From contig NZ_CP034464.1 of NCBI RefSeq assembly GCF_003955735.1, positions 2,790,001 to 2,854,000 on the forward strand: a DNA stretch of 64,000 nucleotides, in the 5' to 3' direction. Below, piece after piece: positions 25,754 through 35,468 of the stretch; the first letter of the stretch is position 1, and each line of letters opens with the position of its first letter. A program made the translations under genes and the position numbers. The DNA comes from Undibacterium parvum. GTDB taxonomy: Bacteria; Pseudomonadota; Gammaproteobacteria; Burkholderiales; Burkholderiaceae_D. Below the pieces are notes generated by a model. The model was not told the origin of the DNA, searched no databases, and was given only the letters and a program-made list of their open reading frames with translations.

Positions 25754-26256
25754 CAATACCCTTTGCCAAACAGTTCGCGCGCTTTCTTTTTGCTGAACAA
25801 GAGCACTCCGAGTACCAGCGCGAAGATCAGAAACCAGACCATGGCCCAGGCCGCCATCGAGAGGCCGAAGATGGGTGGATAAGGGGTGTCGCACAGGCCA
25901 TCGGCCCTGAGTAAGACCGGTAGCACTTCGGCCAGGATGATTTTGTTTAAACCAGTTTCTAAGGGATCGATGCCGCATTTCACTTCGGGATACGCCAAGA
26001 CCCAGAGATGGTAGGCCGCGGTACCGATACCAAATAAGGCAGAGCCAAAACCTAGGGCAAAGCCAATGCGCCTGACGGCTCTCGGTAAAATCAGCGCGAT
26101 CAGGCAACTTAAACCTATGCCTATGAAGGCATATCTTTGCATCACGCACAGCGGGCAAGGCAGCATTTTTTCTACCAGCTGCAAATACAGCGCAACTAGC
26201 AGCAGTGCCAGGCAGATCAGGGCGGTGGTGATCAGGGCTATTTTTGTACGATTCAT
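25753..26256 (-). CDS. dsbB: disulfide bond formation protein DsbB
   Basis: 167 residues from the ATG at 26256; no strong ribosome site is visible. Four membrane helices, the first periplasmic active site CPLC (LPCPLCVMQRY) and the second Cys pair in the CGIDPL...LCDTP loop are the DsbB plan. It reoxidises DsbA and passes electrons to quinone. It lies between prfA and prmC, two genes that are usually adjacent, and overlaps the prmC start. Confidence 0.92.
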   Translation of the reverse strand: MNRTKIALITTALICLALLLVALYLQLVEKMLPCPLCVMQRYAFIGIGLSCLIALILPRAVRRIGFALGFGSALFGIGTAAYHLWVLAYPEVKCGIDPLETGLNKIILAEVLPVLLRADGLCDTPYPPIFGLSMAAWAMVWFLIFALVLGVLLFSKKKARELFGKGY

Positions 26257-26552
26257 GTTGTTCAATAAAAAAAGAGAGGGCGCTGCAATGCGGGACTAGA
26301 TTCGAATCGAAACGCGTTTCAAGGCGGCCAAACGATACTAGCCTAGTCAGCAGCTAGTTTCTCTATGATACTGCAAAATGTTTTTGGTTCCGCATGCTTT
26401 TTTGCTATGCGGCAGTAAATGGCGGTCAAATCGCCGCCAAATAGAGCTCAAAAATTTGCACATACTGCTCCTGAGTATCAAATATAAAAACGCCATTGCC
26501 CACGTAGTATGTGGGCAATGGCGTTACTTATTCGCATACTCCCCTAAATGAC
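26257..26552. other. prfA-dsbB intergenic region
   Basis: 296 bp with no supported gene. It contains the prfA terminator hairpin (26489-26525), a single ATACTCCCC motif (26536-26544) of the same family as the paired elements at 18799 and 56935, and presumably a dsbB promoter. Confidence 0.4.
26489..26525 (-). terminator. intrinsic terminator after prfA
   Basis: A 15-bp perfect stem, AACGCCATTGCCCAC with GTGGGCAATGGCGTT, has a 7-nt loop. On the minus strand it is followed by a short T-rich run (TTTTATATTT). It lies 28 bp beyond the prfA stop and separates hemA-prfA from dsbB. Confidence 0.82.
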
Positions 26553-27638
26553 TTAATTATTGTCGTCCGCCAGGGCGGCCAGCAATTCGGCCTGATGTTC
26601 GGCCACCAGCGCGTTAGTTAGATCGGAAAGTTCACCATCCATGATGAAATCGAGCTTGTATAAAGTCAGGTTGATGCGGTGATCGGTCATGCGGCCCTGC
26701 GGGAAATTGTAGGTGCGGATACGCTCGCTACGGTCGCCCGAGCCGATCAGGCTCTTACGGGTAGCCGCTTCCTTGGCCTGCTTCTCGCGCATCTGGCCAT
26801 CCATGATGCGGGTGGCCAGCACGCGCATCGCTTGTGCCTTATTTTGATGCTGGCTGCGTCCATCCTGACATTCGACCACGATGCCAGTCGGGATGTGGGT
26901 CAGGCGTACTGCCGAATCGGTTTTGTTAATATGCTGACCACCGGCACCGGAGGCGCGGAAGGTATCGATGCGCAAATCCGAGTTATTGATGATGACGTCG
27001 GCCAGTTCATCGGCTTCCGGCATCACTGCCACCGTGCAGGCCGAGGTATGGATGCGGCCCTGGGTCTCGGTAGTCGGCACGCGTTGTACGCGATGGCCAC
27101 CCGATTCAAATTTGAGTTTGGAGTAAGCGCCGGGGCCGGCGATACGCACGATCGCCTCTTTGTAGCCGCCCAACTCAGACGGCGACTCCGACATCATTTC
27201 TATCTGCCAGCGGTTACGTTCGGCAAAGCGGGTATACATGCGTAGCAAGTCGCCGGCAAACAAGGCGGCCTCGTCGCCACCGGTACCGGCACGTATCTCT
27301 AGCAAGATATTGCGTTCGTCGTTCGGGTCTTTCGGCAATAGCATTTTTTGCAGATCGACTTGCAAGTCTTCCATGCGCTGTTTGGCATCGTTGATCTCTT
27401 CTTGCGCGAATTCTTTCATCTCGGGATCGGCCAGCATCTCTTGCGCCGAGGCGATATCGGCCTGGGCTTGCTGGTAGTTTTGATACAACGCCACCAGCGG
27501 TTCGAGTTCGGCATTTTCGCGCGTCAGCTTGCGATAATTGTCCATATCCTTGGTGACGTCTTCTTGCATCAGCAATTGGCTGACTTCGACCAGGCGCTCG
27601 GCCAATTGATCGAGTTTGGATAACATTGATGGTTTCAT
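26553..27638 (-). CDS. prfA: peptide chain release factor 1
   Basis: 361 residues, normal for RF1. The peptidyl-tRNA hydrolysis motif is [18 protein letters not shown], and the codon-recognition domain lies upstream. [13 protein letters not shown] and [21 protein letters not shown] are characteristic. RF1 terminates translation at UAA and UAG. The start MKPSM is kept; MLSKLD four codons in is also possible. It follows hemA, 169 bp away, on the same strand. Its partner methylase PrmC lies downstream beyond dsbB. Confidence 0.96.
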   Translation of the reverse strand: MKPSMLSKLDQLAERLVEVSQLLMQEDVTKDMDNYRKLTRENAELEPLVALYQNYQQAQADIASAQEMLADPEMKEFAQEEINDAKQRMEDLQVDLQKMLLPKDPNDERNILLEIRAGTGGDEAALFAGDLLRMYTRFAERNRWQIEMMSESPSELGGYKEAIVRIAGPGAYSKLKFESGGHRVQRVPTTETQGRIHTSACTVAVMPEADELADVIINNSDLRIDTFRASGAGGQHINKTDSAVRLTHIPTGIVVECQDGRSQHQNKAQAMRVLATRIMDGQMREKQAKEAATRKSLIGSGDRSERIRTYNFPQGRMTDHRINLTLYKLDFIMDGELSDLTNALVAEHQAELLAALADDNN

Positions 27639-27807
27639 GTGATGACCTTGTACTTGTAATTGTCGGCAGTAGCCATGGGCAAATCGTTTTGCGTATGGCT
27701 GCTACTGAGATTGTTGCGGTATTGAGTGATGGCAGACTGGCTGCTCAGATAAGTCAACGGCGGCCTGCGGCAATAGGGCGCCAGATGTGGCGGCAAGTTC
27801 AGGCTAG

Positions 27808-29094
27808 CTAACGCCTGGTGCGGAACAGTTGCGGTAATAAAGTTGCCAGGCGGGCGCGTTCATCGCCACTGGCTTGGCGCAGCGCTTGCTGCGGGCCGTG
27901 CAAAAATTTGGCGGTGATGCCTTTGGAAAGTGCCTCGAGTACCGCATCGATATCGTCACCGCGTGCCAGCATCTTGCGCGCCCGTTCCAGTTCTAGCATG
28001 CGCATGGCTTCGCTGTTTTCATGCAAATCCTGGATCACCGGCACCATCACGCGGCCATCCACCCAGTGCATGAAAGACTGCACGCGGGTTTCGATAATCG
28101 CTTCGGCTTGCGCTACCGCAGCCTGACGGTTTTCCATACCGGTTTGCACCACGCTACCGAGATCGTCCACCGTGTACAAGTAGACGTCACCGAGTTGCGC
28201 CACTTCTGGTTCTATATCGCGCGGCACCGCTAAATCAACCATGAAAATCGGGCGATGGCGGCGCGCTTTGACAGCGCGTTCGACCAGGCCAAGGCCGATG
28301 ATGGGCAGGGATGAGGCGGTGCAAGAGACGATGATGTCAAATTGGTGCAGGCATTGCGGCAATTCTGCCAGACGGATAGCCTTGCCATCGAAGCGGTGCG
28401 CCAGCGCTTCACCGCGCTCTAAAGTGCGATTCGCAATCGTCAGGCTTTTCGGGTTTTGTGCCGCAAAATGGGTCGCGCACAGCTCTATCATTTCGCCGGC
28501 GCCGATAAACAGCACGTGCTGCTCTGAGATTTTATCGAAAATACGTTGCGACAAGCGCACTGCCGCTGCTGCCATAGAGACACTGTGCGCACCGATCTCG
28601 GTGGTGCTGCGTACTTCCTTGGCGACCGCGAAGGTGCGTTGGAATAACTGGTGCAGATAAGTGCCCAAACCGCCGGCCGCATCGGCCTGACGTACGGCGT
28701 CTTTCATTTGGCCGAGGATCTGCGGCTCGCCCAAGACCATAGAATCAAGACCTGAGGCGACGCGGAAAGCGTGCCTCACCGCATTGTCTTGCGGCAGCGT
28801 GTAAAGATGGTGACGAAGTTCGGAGTAAGGCAGCTTGTGGAAATCCGCCAAAAAATGCGCAGTCGCATCAATGGAGTTCTCTACCCCGCTGACTGCATAC
28901 AATTCGGTGCGGTTGCAGGTTGATAAAATCGCCGCTTCCGGCCCAAAATGATGGTTGCTGCTGCTGTCATCGCGGCCAAACCAGGAGCGCGCAGCCACCA
29001 CCGCCTGACCTATCTGATCAGGAGAGAAGGCGACTTTTTCGCGTAAAGACAGCGGTGCAGTCGTGTGATTGAGGCCAACGGCAAGTAGTTGCAT
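27808..29094 (-). CDS. hemA: glutamyl-tRNA reductase
   Basis: 428 residues. The N terminus [21 protein letters not shown] and the catalytic Cys in STCNRTELY are diagnostic. An NADPH-binding domain follows ([18 protein letters not shown]), then the dimerisation helix near the C terminus. It reduces glutamyl-tRNA to glutamate-1-semialdehyde, the first committed step of C5-pathway haem synthesis. First gene of the hemA-prfA run. Confidence 0.96.
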   Translation of the reverse strand: MQLLAVGLNHTTAPLSLREKVAFSPDQIGQAVVAARSWFGRDDSSSNHHFGPEAAILSTCNRTELYAVSGVENSIDATAHFLADFHKLPYSELRHHLYTLPQDNAVRHAFRVASGLDSMVLGEPQILGQMKDAVRQADAAGGLGTYLHQLFQRTFAVAKEVRSTTEIGAHSVSMAAAAVRLSQRIFDKISEQHVLFIGAGEMIELCATHFAAQNPKSLTIANRTLERGEALAHRFDGKAIRLAELPQCLHQFDIIVSCTASSLPIIGLGLVERAVKARRHRPIFMVDLAVPRDIEPEVAQLGDVYLYTVDDLGSVVQTGMENRQAAVAQAEAIIETRVQSFMHWVDGRVMVPVIQDLHENSEAMRMLELERARKMLARGDDIDAVLEALSKGITAKFLHGPQQALRQASGDERARLATLLPQLFRTRR

Positions 29095-29185
29095 AGACTA
29101 AAAAATGAATATCAGCCTGCATTATACAGCCTAGCTAGACGCTGGTTTCTGGCAAAAAGTAAGACTTGCGGCAGATCAAGCCTGA

Positions 29186-31639
29186 TCAAACACTAAAAGC
29201 AGGTATTTTTAAGACGAAAGTGCTGCCTTCACCCGGCACGCTCTGGAAATCTATCTTGCCATGATGCCTATCCATGACCTTTTTGATAAACACCATGCCT
29301 AAGCCAACGCCGTCATTTTTGGGCTGTTCTTTGTGTTTAAAGCGCTGAAAACGCTGAAACAGGCGACTCTGATCGGCGCGCGCAATCCCGTAACCCTGAT
29401 CGACGATGGTGCACAAGACATGCGCATCGCTCATGCCGGACTCGTAACTGAGTGTGCAAGTAATGCTGGTGTCGCTAGGACTATATTTGATCGCATTCGA
29501 GAGTAAATTGGTCAGCACCCGCGTCATCAGGCTGCGATCGACCCGGACCGGATAGTTGGCTTCTGGAATCTGGGTCGTGATGCGGATATTTTTCTCTTTT
29601 GCCAGGCTCCACATCTCGTCGCTGGCATCCATCAATACATCTTGAAAATCCATGTCTTCCAAGCGGTAATCTTGCGCTTCGGCACGCGCCAATTGCACAA
29701 AATTATCTGCCAGAGCCAGCGTGATACGCGAGGCTTTTTCTATGCGGTTTAAAAAATCTGCCTGTGGCAAGGCGGTTTGCGGATCGTGTTGCAATTCTAG
29801 CAGCGCCAGGATAGAGGCCTGCGGCGCCCGCATATCGTGCGAGATAAAGTGCAGAGTCTCATCGCGGCTACGTTCTGCCGCACGGATCGCAGAGATGTCG
29901 ATCAGGCTGATGATCCAGCCACTCAATTCACGCTGGCCGGTATAGCAGGGCGCGCTCTTAATCAAGAGATCGCGCTCTTTGGGATCGACTATCTCTATCC
30001 CCTTATTTATCGTGCTTTGTTGTTTTAGATCGATTAAATCCCACCAGCTAAAGACTGCGTTCGGGCTCTCTTCCAGGGCGGCTGGCGGGCTCATTTTGGC
30101 AAACAAAAACGGCAGCATGGCGTCTTGTATCTTGGGCTGACCTATGCTGGCAAAATACAACATGGCGGCTGGATTGGCGAGCAGGATATTGCCGTCTACG
30201 GTAGTGACGATGGTGGCATCGGGCAAACTGTTCAGGCTGTCACTGACAAACTGGCGCAAGTCACGGACCCGGCGTGCCGCATTGCGCATCGCCTGTATGC
30301 GCTGTTCCAAACTATCTTGTAGCGGTGCGCTGATCGACACCTCACCTGCATCGATATTGCCAGCGGGCTCGGTTTTCAATTCCGGCAGTAAATGCGGCTC
30401 TTGATCAAGCAAGATAAATTCTTCGCCCAGATAACGTATCGCGGCCTCAAGGCGGCGCCAGCTCCACAAGGGATAAGCCAGTAACAAGCCGCACAAGGCG
30501 CTGGAGGGTGGCAACCAGTAACCCAGACGTAGTGCGCTAAAACTGCTGAGTAAAAGTAGCAAAAATAGACCTGCTGTCAGGCTCAAGGCCCAGCGCGGTG
30601 AGGCGAATAAATAGCCGAGTAAGGCCAGTGTTAATGGTAAGAGTGCATACAGCAAGCTAGGCCAGAATGTGGCCAGACTAATGGCGCGTTCATCGAGCAA
30701 ACTGGCAAGGATATTGGCATTGATTTCTATGCCTGAGATGGCACCCTCGTTGGCCGACACCGGGGTGCCGAAAGAATCGGCCATGCCAACCGCACTAGTG
30801 CCTATCAAGACGTATTTATCCCGGAAAAAATCAGCAGGAACTTCGCCCCTTAACACCGTGACATAAGGCACCGAAGTAAAGTGGCCGCTACTGCCGTAAT
30901 AGGGGATGTGCATCTGGTAATCGCGCTGCCAGGCTTCATTCTGCGGGCTGGCGCGCTCGGCCTCTGGTAGGCGCAGACCTGGCAGTGTAGCTGCTTGACT
31001 GCCCGCCGCCGCGGGTCGTGCGATGTCGCGCATCGCCAGTGCAAAATGTGGCCACCATACACCGTGCATGCCTTCTTGCAAAAAGACACTGCGTGCCACG
31101 CCGTCTTTATCCAGCTCAAGATGGATGTGTGCCAATTGTCGTGCCGCCTTGCTCAAGATCGGTAGCGGTTGGGCGGCACTCAGACCTAGACCTGCGCTGG
31201 CCGAGACCAGCGGCAATACCACTTTATTGCTGGCGGCAATCGCGGCGGCTAGACTGACATCGCCATTTTGCAGTCCATCCGGGGATAGGTTTTCGGATTC
31301 GGAGAATAATATATCCAGACCGATGGCGGCCGGATTGGCGGCATTGAGTTGCTTGATTAGTTCGGCATGGCGCAGGCGTGGCCATGGCCATTTTCCCAGT
31401 TCGGCCAGACTGTAGTCATCAATCGCAACGATGATGATGTCGTCACGCGCCGGATGCGGGTTGAGGCGCATGAATCTATCGTACAAACTCTGATCTAGCG
31501 TCCCTAAGGTTTTGCTCCACTGCAAACCAGCAATCAAGAGCAGCAAGGCGACACTGATGAAGGCCCACTCGCGTAAGGCTAGTCGCCTCGATGCGGCGTT
31601 GCTATTGTCTGTAGTTTCTGTCTTCGCTGTGTTGCTCAT
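29186..31639 (-). CDS. CHASE2-domain sensor histidine kinase
   Basis: 817 residues. An N-terminal membrane helix (about 24-42) precedes a periplasmic CHASE2 domain (about 45-325, with DIIIVAIDDYSLAELGKWPWPR and KYVLIGTSAVGMADSFGTPV). Three membrane helices follow (about 335-405), then a PAS-like domain (about 475-600), HisKA with His in HFISHDMRAPQAS, and an HATPase domain (NLLSNAIKYSP, DQGYGIA, GVGLGMVFIKK). It probably senses a periplasmic signal and phosphorylates the response regulator two genes upstream. Last gene of the module; it starts 12 bp after the FecR-domain gene. Confidence 0.9.
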   Translation of the reverse strand: MSNTAKTETTDNSNAASRRLALREWAFISVALLLLIAGLQWSKTLGTLDQSLYDRFMRLNPHPARDDIIIVAIDDYSLAELGKWPWPRLRHAELIKQLNAANPAAIGLDILFSESENLSPDGLQNGDVSLAAAIAASNKVVLPLVSASAGLGLSAAQPLPILSKAARQLAHIHLELDKDGVARSVFLQEGMHGVWWPHFALAMRDIARPAAAGSQAATLPGLRLPEAERASPQNEAWQRDYQMHIPYYGSSGHFTSVPYVTVLRGEVPADFFRDKYVLIGTSAVGMADSFGTPVSANEGAISGIEINANILASLLDERAISLATFWPSLLYALLPLTLALLGYLFASPRWALSLTAGLFLLLLLSSFSALRLGYWLPPSSALCGLLLAYPLWSWRRLEAAIRYLGEEFILLDQEPHLLPELKTEPAGNIDAGEVSISAPLQDSLEQRIQAMRNAARRVRDLRQFVSDSLNSLPDATIVTTVDGNILLANPAAMLYFASIGQPKIQDAMLPFLFAKMSPPAALEESPNAVFSWWDLIDLKQQSTINKGIEIVDPKERDLLIKSAPCYTGQRELSGWIISLIDISAIRAAERSRDETLHFISHDMRAPQASILALLELQHDPQTALPQADFLNRIEKASRITLALADNFVQLARAEAQDYRLEDMDFQDVLMDASDEMWSLAKEKNIRITTQIPEANYPVRVDRSLMTRVLTNLLSNAIKYSPSDTSITCTLSYESGMSDAHVLCTIVDQGYGIARADQSRLFQRFQRFKHKEQPKNDGVGLGMVFIKKVMDRHHGKIDFQSVPGEGSTFVLKIPAFSV

Positions 31640-31651
31640 GCCTGTGAGCGA

Positions 31652-33352
31652 CTAGAAATTAGGTCGCGCCACAGTACCACCGATATCGATGGGCTCACCG
31701 TTACCACTGACCCAGCGCGTAAAAATTTCGACTTTTTGCGTCGCCGAATATGCACCGACATAGCCATCGGCATCGGTCGCCTTGACGCGGATAAAATACA
31801 GACCGGATGGAGGGCGTGGAATGCTGATTTCAGGTTGGCTAAGCTGCTGCGATAAATACAGGGCGCTGAAGCTGGCGTCACTAGCGATTTCGAGCAGAAA
31901 ACTTTGGCCGGGCTCAGAAGGCCAATTTAAGGACAGCGCATTGGCGCCGGTATCGGTGACAGGATTCATGGCTTGCGCTGGCATGAAGCTAAATGTCTGG
32001 GTGTCGCTGTAGGGGCCTTGGTCTAGCTTGCCATTTTTTTGCGCCAAAGTTGCGATGCGCCAAAAATATTTAGCATGGGGTAATTTACTGGCCGTATATT
32101 GGGTTGCCTTGATCTCGCTTTGATCGATCAGAATCTGTTTAAACTCCGCATCACTGGCCAGTTGCAGACGATAGCCTAAGGCATCCGTGGCTTCGGTCCA
32201 GGCAAAATTCACAGATTCGGCGCGCAGTTTTGCTTTCGGTGCGACGGTGAACGGAGGTTCTGGGCGCGCCTTGAGGGTGAAAGGGAAAACAGCGGGTAAA
32301 CCTTCTAGTCCGGCCGCATCGAAGGCAGTTACCCGACTAAAATAATTGCCATCAATCAGTCCATCCACCTTGTATGCGGTATCGACGATACGTCCCTCGG
32401 CAATGATGTTTTGTGCTTGCGCATCAGTCGCGATTTGCACTCTATAGCCACGCGCCTGTTCCATTTTGCTGACGGCTAGTTGTACCGTAGGTTTTTCTTG
32501 TAACTGGTAGCCATTTTCAAGAGTCGGCGCTGCAAACAAGCTCGCCGCTTTGCCTAGTCCCGCCTGGTTGATAATATTACCCTGGCCGCTTGCCAGCAAT
32601 AGGGCGTTTGGTTTTGTTATTTTGCCGACTGCAACAGCGCCGGACAGAACTTCACTGGCGATGCCATTGTCGTTGATGCCAACTCTGAAATGGGTGCCAC
32701 GTACGCCGGCAATCGCCAACGGTGAGGTGACTTCAAAACGGCCTTTGTTGCTCACCAGCGTGGAAACTCTAGACTCCACGCGGCCTTGTTGCAAGCGTAC
32801 TTCGGTGCGCGGACTCTTGGTGTATTTAAGCATTCTCAATTTGGCCAATAACACCTGGCTATTTGAGGGTATCGAGATACGTGATTCATCTGGCAATGCC
32901 AAACTCAAGAAGCCATTCTTAGCGGTAGTGATTACGCTATATTCGTAGAGCATATCGCCCAAGCTCAGCGCCGTTTCTATGCCATTCTTATTCTTTGTCG
33001 TGACTTGTCCGGCCAGTGCCACCACTTTAGCCTGGCTTGCTTCTTCGGGGAGCAGCTCGAGTGGGATCACGATCGCTGAACCGATAGGGATGGTTCTGTC
33101 ATTGGAAATTTTATTGCGCTTACCAAGCAGCGTGGCATTACTGGTTTTGTCGGTGTAGCGTAGGGCGATGCTGCTTAGGGTGTCGCCTTCCAGAGCGAAA
33201 TAGGTCATGTCCGGGGGAGTATTGCTGATGCTGCCCGGTTCACCGCTGATTTTAGCGGCTGGTGTGCTGGCACTGACAGTTACACTTAGAAACAATGCGA
33301 TGGATGCCGAAAAAAAACGCAATGACAATCGAGATGGTAAGGCGTGGCTCAT
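31652..33352 (-). CDS. LysM-FecR domain envelope protein
   Basis: 566 residues with a signal peptide (cut near VSAS, about residue 29). A LysM-type domain follows (about 50-100: FALEGDTLSSIALRYTDK...IPIGSAIVIP), then a FecR-like domain (about 105-265, with GRFEVTSPLAIAGVRGTHFRVG). The C-terminal half has fibronectin-like or jelly-roll repeats with FAWTEATDALGYRLQLASD patterns. It is probably periplasmic or bound to peptidoglycan through LysM. Its position between a regulator and a CHASE2 kinase suggests it supplies or modulates the kinase's signal, an inference from context. An AGGAAA ribosome site precedes the start. Confidence 0.85.
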   Translation of the reverse strand: MSHALPSRLSLRFFSASIALFLSVTVSASTPAAKISGEPGSISNTPPDMTYFALEGDTLSSIALRYTDKTSNATLLGKRNKISNDRTIPIGSAIVIPLELLPEEASQAKVVALAGQVTTKNKNGIETALSLGDMLYEYSVITTAKNGFLSLALPDESRISIPSNSQVLLAKLRMLKYTKSPRTEVRLQQGRVESRVSTLVSNKGRFEVTSPLAIAGVRGTHFRVGINDNGIASEVLSGAVAVGKITKPNALLLASGQGNIINQAGLGKAASLFAAPTLENGYQLQEKPTVQLAVSKMEQARGYRVQIATDAQAQNIIAEGRIVDTAYKVDGLIDGNYFSRVTAFDAAGLEGLPAVFPFTLKARPEPPFTVAPKAKLRAESVNFAWTEATDALGYRLQLASDAEFKQILIDQSEIKATQYTASKLPHAKYFWRIATLAQKNGKLDQGPYSDTQTFSFMPAQAMNPVTDTGANALSLNWPSEPGQSFLLEIASDASFSALYLSQQLSQPEISIPRPPSGLYFIRVKATDADGYVGAYSATQKVEIFTRWVSGNGEPIDIGGTVARPNF

Positions 33353-33427
33353 GCAAATTTCCTAAAAATATACTGCGCTAACAGCCAGCGTAGCTGGCTT
33401 ATTCCTACGATTTTCAGACCGGAAAAT

Positions 33428-34120
33428 CTATTCTGCTACGACTTGTTCTAAGCGATATCCATAGCTGTACACGGGAGCCAGACGATAGCCGTTTTCCGGA
33501 CGCAGATTGAGTTTGCTACGCACCCTTGAAATATGGGTATCCATAGTGCGTGAGGGGATATCGATATCCCGCGACCAGACCGCCTCAAGAATATAGGCGC
33601 GTGATAAAGGACGGCCGAGATTATTAAATAAGAGCAAAGCCAGATCGAATTCTTTTTGCGTCATCTCTACCGGCTCTTCATTGACACTGACGCGACTGGC
33701 GCGAGTCTCAAATTGATAGATCCCGAATTGTACGATTTCGGCCGCGTTTTGCGCCGGATAAGCCCGACGCAGCAAGGCATGCACGCGCGCCACCAGTTCA
33801 CCCCGGCGTATCGGCTTGATCATGTAGTCATCTGCACCTGCTGCCAGACCGGCGATGATATCGTCTTCTCCCGAACGGCTAGTCATAAACAGCACCGGCA
33901 AGGTTGGCGACAATTTCTCTCTGACCCAATGCAAGACTTCGGTGCCGCTTAGGTCGGGCACTTGCCAGTCGAGTATCAGCAGATCAAAACTCTCACGCCG
34001 CAACTGATGCAGCATTTCTTTACCGCTGGTGAAAGGGTGGCAGACATGGCCTGCTGAAGTCAAAATTGTACAAGCCAATTCTAAAATACTATTGTCATCA
34101 TCAAGAATGGCGATACGCAT
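33428..34120 (-). CDS. OmpR/PhoB-family response regulator
   Basis: 230 residues. The receiver domain (1-120) begins MRIAILDDDNSILELA, with acidic pocket Asp7-Asp9, phospho-acceptor Asp in LLILDWQVPDLSG and Lys in DDYMIKPIRRGEL. A winged-helix DNA-binding domain follows (about 130-228: TQKEFDLALLLFNNLGRPLSRAYILEAVW...SRTMDTHISRVRSKL). It heads the regulator-FecR-kinase module and is presumably phosphorylated by the kinase at 29186-31639. Target genes are not visible. Confidence 0.92.
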   Translation of the reverse strand: MRIAILDDDNSILELACTILTSAGHVCHPFTSGKEMLHQLRRESFDLLILDWQVPDLSGTEVLHWVREKLSPTLPVLFMTSRSGEDDIIAGLAAGADDYMIKPIRRGELVARVHALLRRAYPAQNAAEIVQFGIYQFETRASRVSVNEEPVEMTQKEFDLALLLFNNLGRPLSRAYILEAVWSRDIDIPSRTMDTHISRVRSKLNLRPENGYRLAPVYSYGYRLEQVVAE

Positions 34121-34230
34121 AAGGGGGACTCGGGTAGGTGCTGATTAAGAAAATGAATTTGCCAGGGGTTTAGCGAAATTTAACGGTGCTCTGTTGGTCG
34201 CAAGATAAGCGAGGTATCAGCAGTGAATAC

Positions 34231-34259
34231 AGCGCACACGCAGGTTTTGCCTGTGCGCT
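34231..34259 (-). terminator. hairpin after minE
   Basis: AGCGCACA (34231-34238) pairs with TGTGCGCT (34252-34259) around a 13-nt loop that itself contains GCAGG and CCTG. There is no clear U-tract on either strand, so termination is uncertain. It lies 65 bp beyond the minE stop. Confidence 0.4.
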
Positions 34260-34324
34260 GGATAGTCTTATTGCGGTAGCCTGGTGACGAGGCAGAACTA
34301 CTAATCCGGTGCTGCCTAGTCATT

Positions 34325-34588
34325 TTAGCTACGCAGTTCTACGTCTGGCAAAATCACATTGACATCCAGTACTTCCAGATTGCCCTGCTTATCGAGAGAA
34401 ACCTTGATGTCATCGGGATTGACTTTGGTATATCTCGCAATCACAGCAATTAATTCTTCGCGCAAAGCGGGTAAAAAATCGTAACCATCGCGCCCGGTAC
34501 GTTCGCGTGCGATGATAATTTGCAGACGTTCTTTTGCCGCATTCGCACTTTTTGGTTTAGGTGCAAACAAAAAAGAGAGCAATGCCAT
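34325..34588 (-). CDS. minE: cell division topological specificity factor MinE
   Basis: 87 residues from ATG 34588, which has GGAGG eight bases upstream; an upstream in-frame start at 34642 lies inside minD. The N-terminal LLSFLFAPKPKSANAAKERLQIIIARER contains the membrane-targeting and MinD-binding segments, and the rest is the dimerising topological-specificity domain. MinE drives MinD off the membrane and generates pole-to-pole oscillation. Third gene of minCDE. Confidence 0.95.
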   Translation of the reverse strand: MALLSFLFAPKPKSANAAKERLQIIIARERTGRDGYDFLPALREELIAVIARYTKVNPDDIKVSLDKQGNLEVLDVNVILPDVELRS

Positions 34589-34589
34589 C

Positions 34590-35405
34590 TTACTTACCTC
34601 CGAAAATTCGTTGTAGCAATCCCGGCTTTTCGTAGGCGACAAAGCGCAGAGGAATTTCTTCGCCTAGGAAACGTGATACCACGTCCTCATAAGCATCAGA
34701 GACGTCGGTGCCCTTCATGTGAATAGCTGGATTGCCATGGTTGGATGCATGCAGTACCGCTTCCGATTCGGGGATGACCCCGATCAAGGGTATCCGTAAA
34801 ATTTCTTGAACGTCAGTGTAGGACAGCATCTCGCCAGCCTCTACGCGTTTTGGTGAGTAGCGGGTAATCAGCAGATGCTCTTTAACTGGTTCGCCACCGG
34901 CTTGCGCACGTTTAGACTTGGCTTGAATGATGCCCAGTATGCGATCCGAGTCGCGCACTGAAGATACCTCAGGATTGGTCACAACAATCGCTTCATCGGC
35001 GAAGGTTAAGGCCATCACCGCACCGCGTTCGATACCCGCTGGGGAATCGCAAACGATGTATTCAAAATCCATTTTGATCAGATCATTGAGCACGCGCTCC
35101 ACGCCTTCTTCGGTCAGCGCGTCTTTGTCACGCGTTTGTGAGGCTGGCAGAATAAACAGATTATCACAATGCTTGTCTTTGATCAGTGCCTGATTCAGAG
35201 TCGCTTCACCACTAATGACATTGACCAGGTCATACACCACACGGCGCTCGCAACCCATGATCAAATCGAGATTGCGCAGACCGACGTCAAAGTCCAGCAC
35301 GGCGGTCTTATGGCCACGCATCGCCAGACCAGAAGAAAAACTCGCGCTAGAAGTGGTTTTCCCCACCCCGCCTTTACCGGACGTTACAACGATAATTCTT
35401 GCCAC
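34590..35405 (-). CDS. minD: septum site-determining ATPase MinD
   Basis: 271 residues from a GTG at 35405, with AAGGAG just upstream; the longer ORF start at 35438 is not supported. ARIIVVTSGKGGVGKTT contains the deviant Walker A with the signature Lys. The C terminus ends in an amphipathic membrane-targeting helix (KPGLLQRIFGGK). It recruits MinC to the membrane and is released by MinE. Its stop is 1 bp before the minE start region. Confidence 0.95.
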   Translation of the reverse strand: MARIIVVTSGKGGVGKTTSSASFSSGLAMRGHKTAVLDFDVGLRNLDLIMGCERRVVYDLVNVISGEATLNQALIKDKHCDNLFILPASQTRDKDALTEEGVERVLNDLIKMDFEYIVCDSPAGIERGAVMALTFADEAIVVTNPEVSSVRDSDRILGIIQAKSKRAQAGGEPVKEHLLITRYSPKRVEAGEMLSYTDVQEILRIPLIGVIPESEAVLHASNHGNPAIHMKGTDVSDAYEDVVSRFLGEEIPLRFVAYEKPGLLQRIFGGK

Positions 35406-35468
35406 AAAGAACTCCTTTAGCTGTGCTGGAAATACCAAAATTGGGATTATTTAGATCTTAATAAAAAC

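Noticed and set aside
35406..35438. Longer MinD start
   Set aside because: A GTG at 35405 has a strong ribosome site and gives the standard ARIIVVTSGKGG N terminus.
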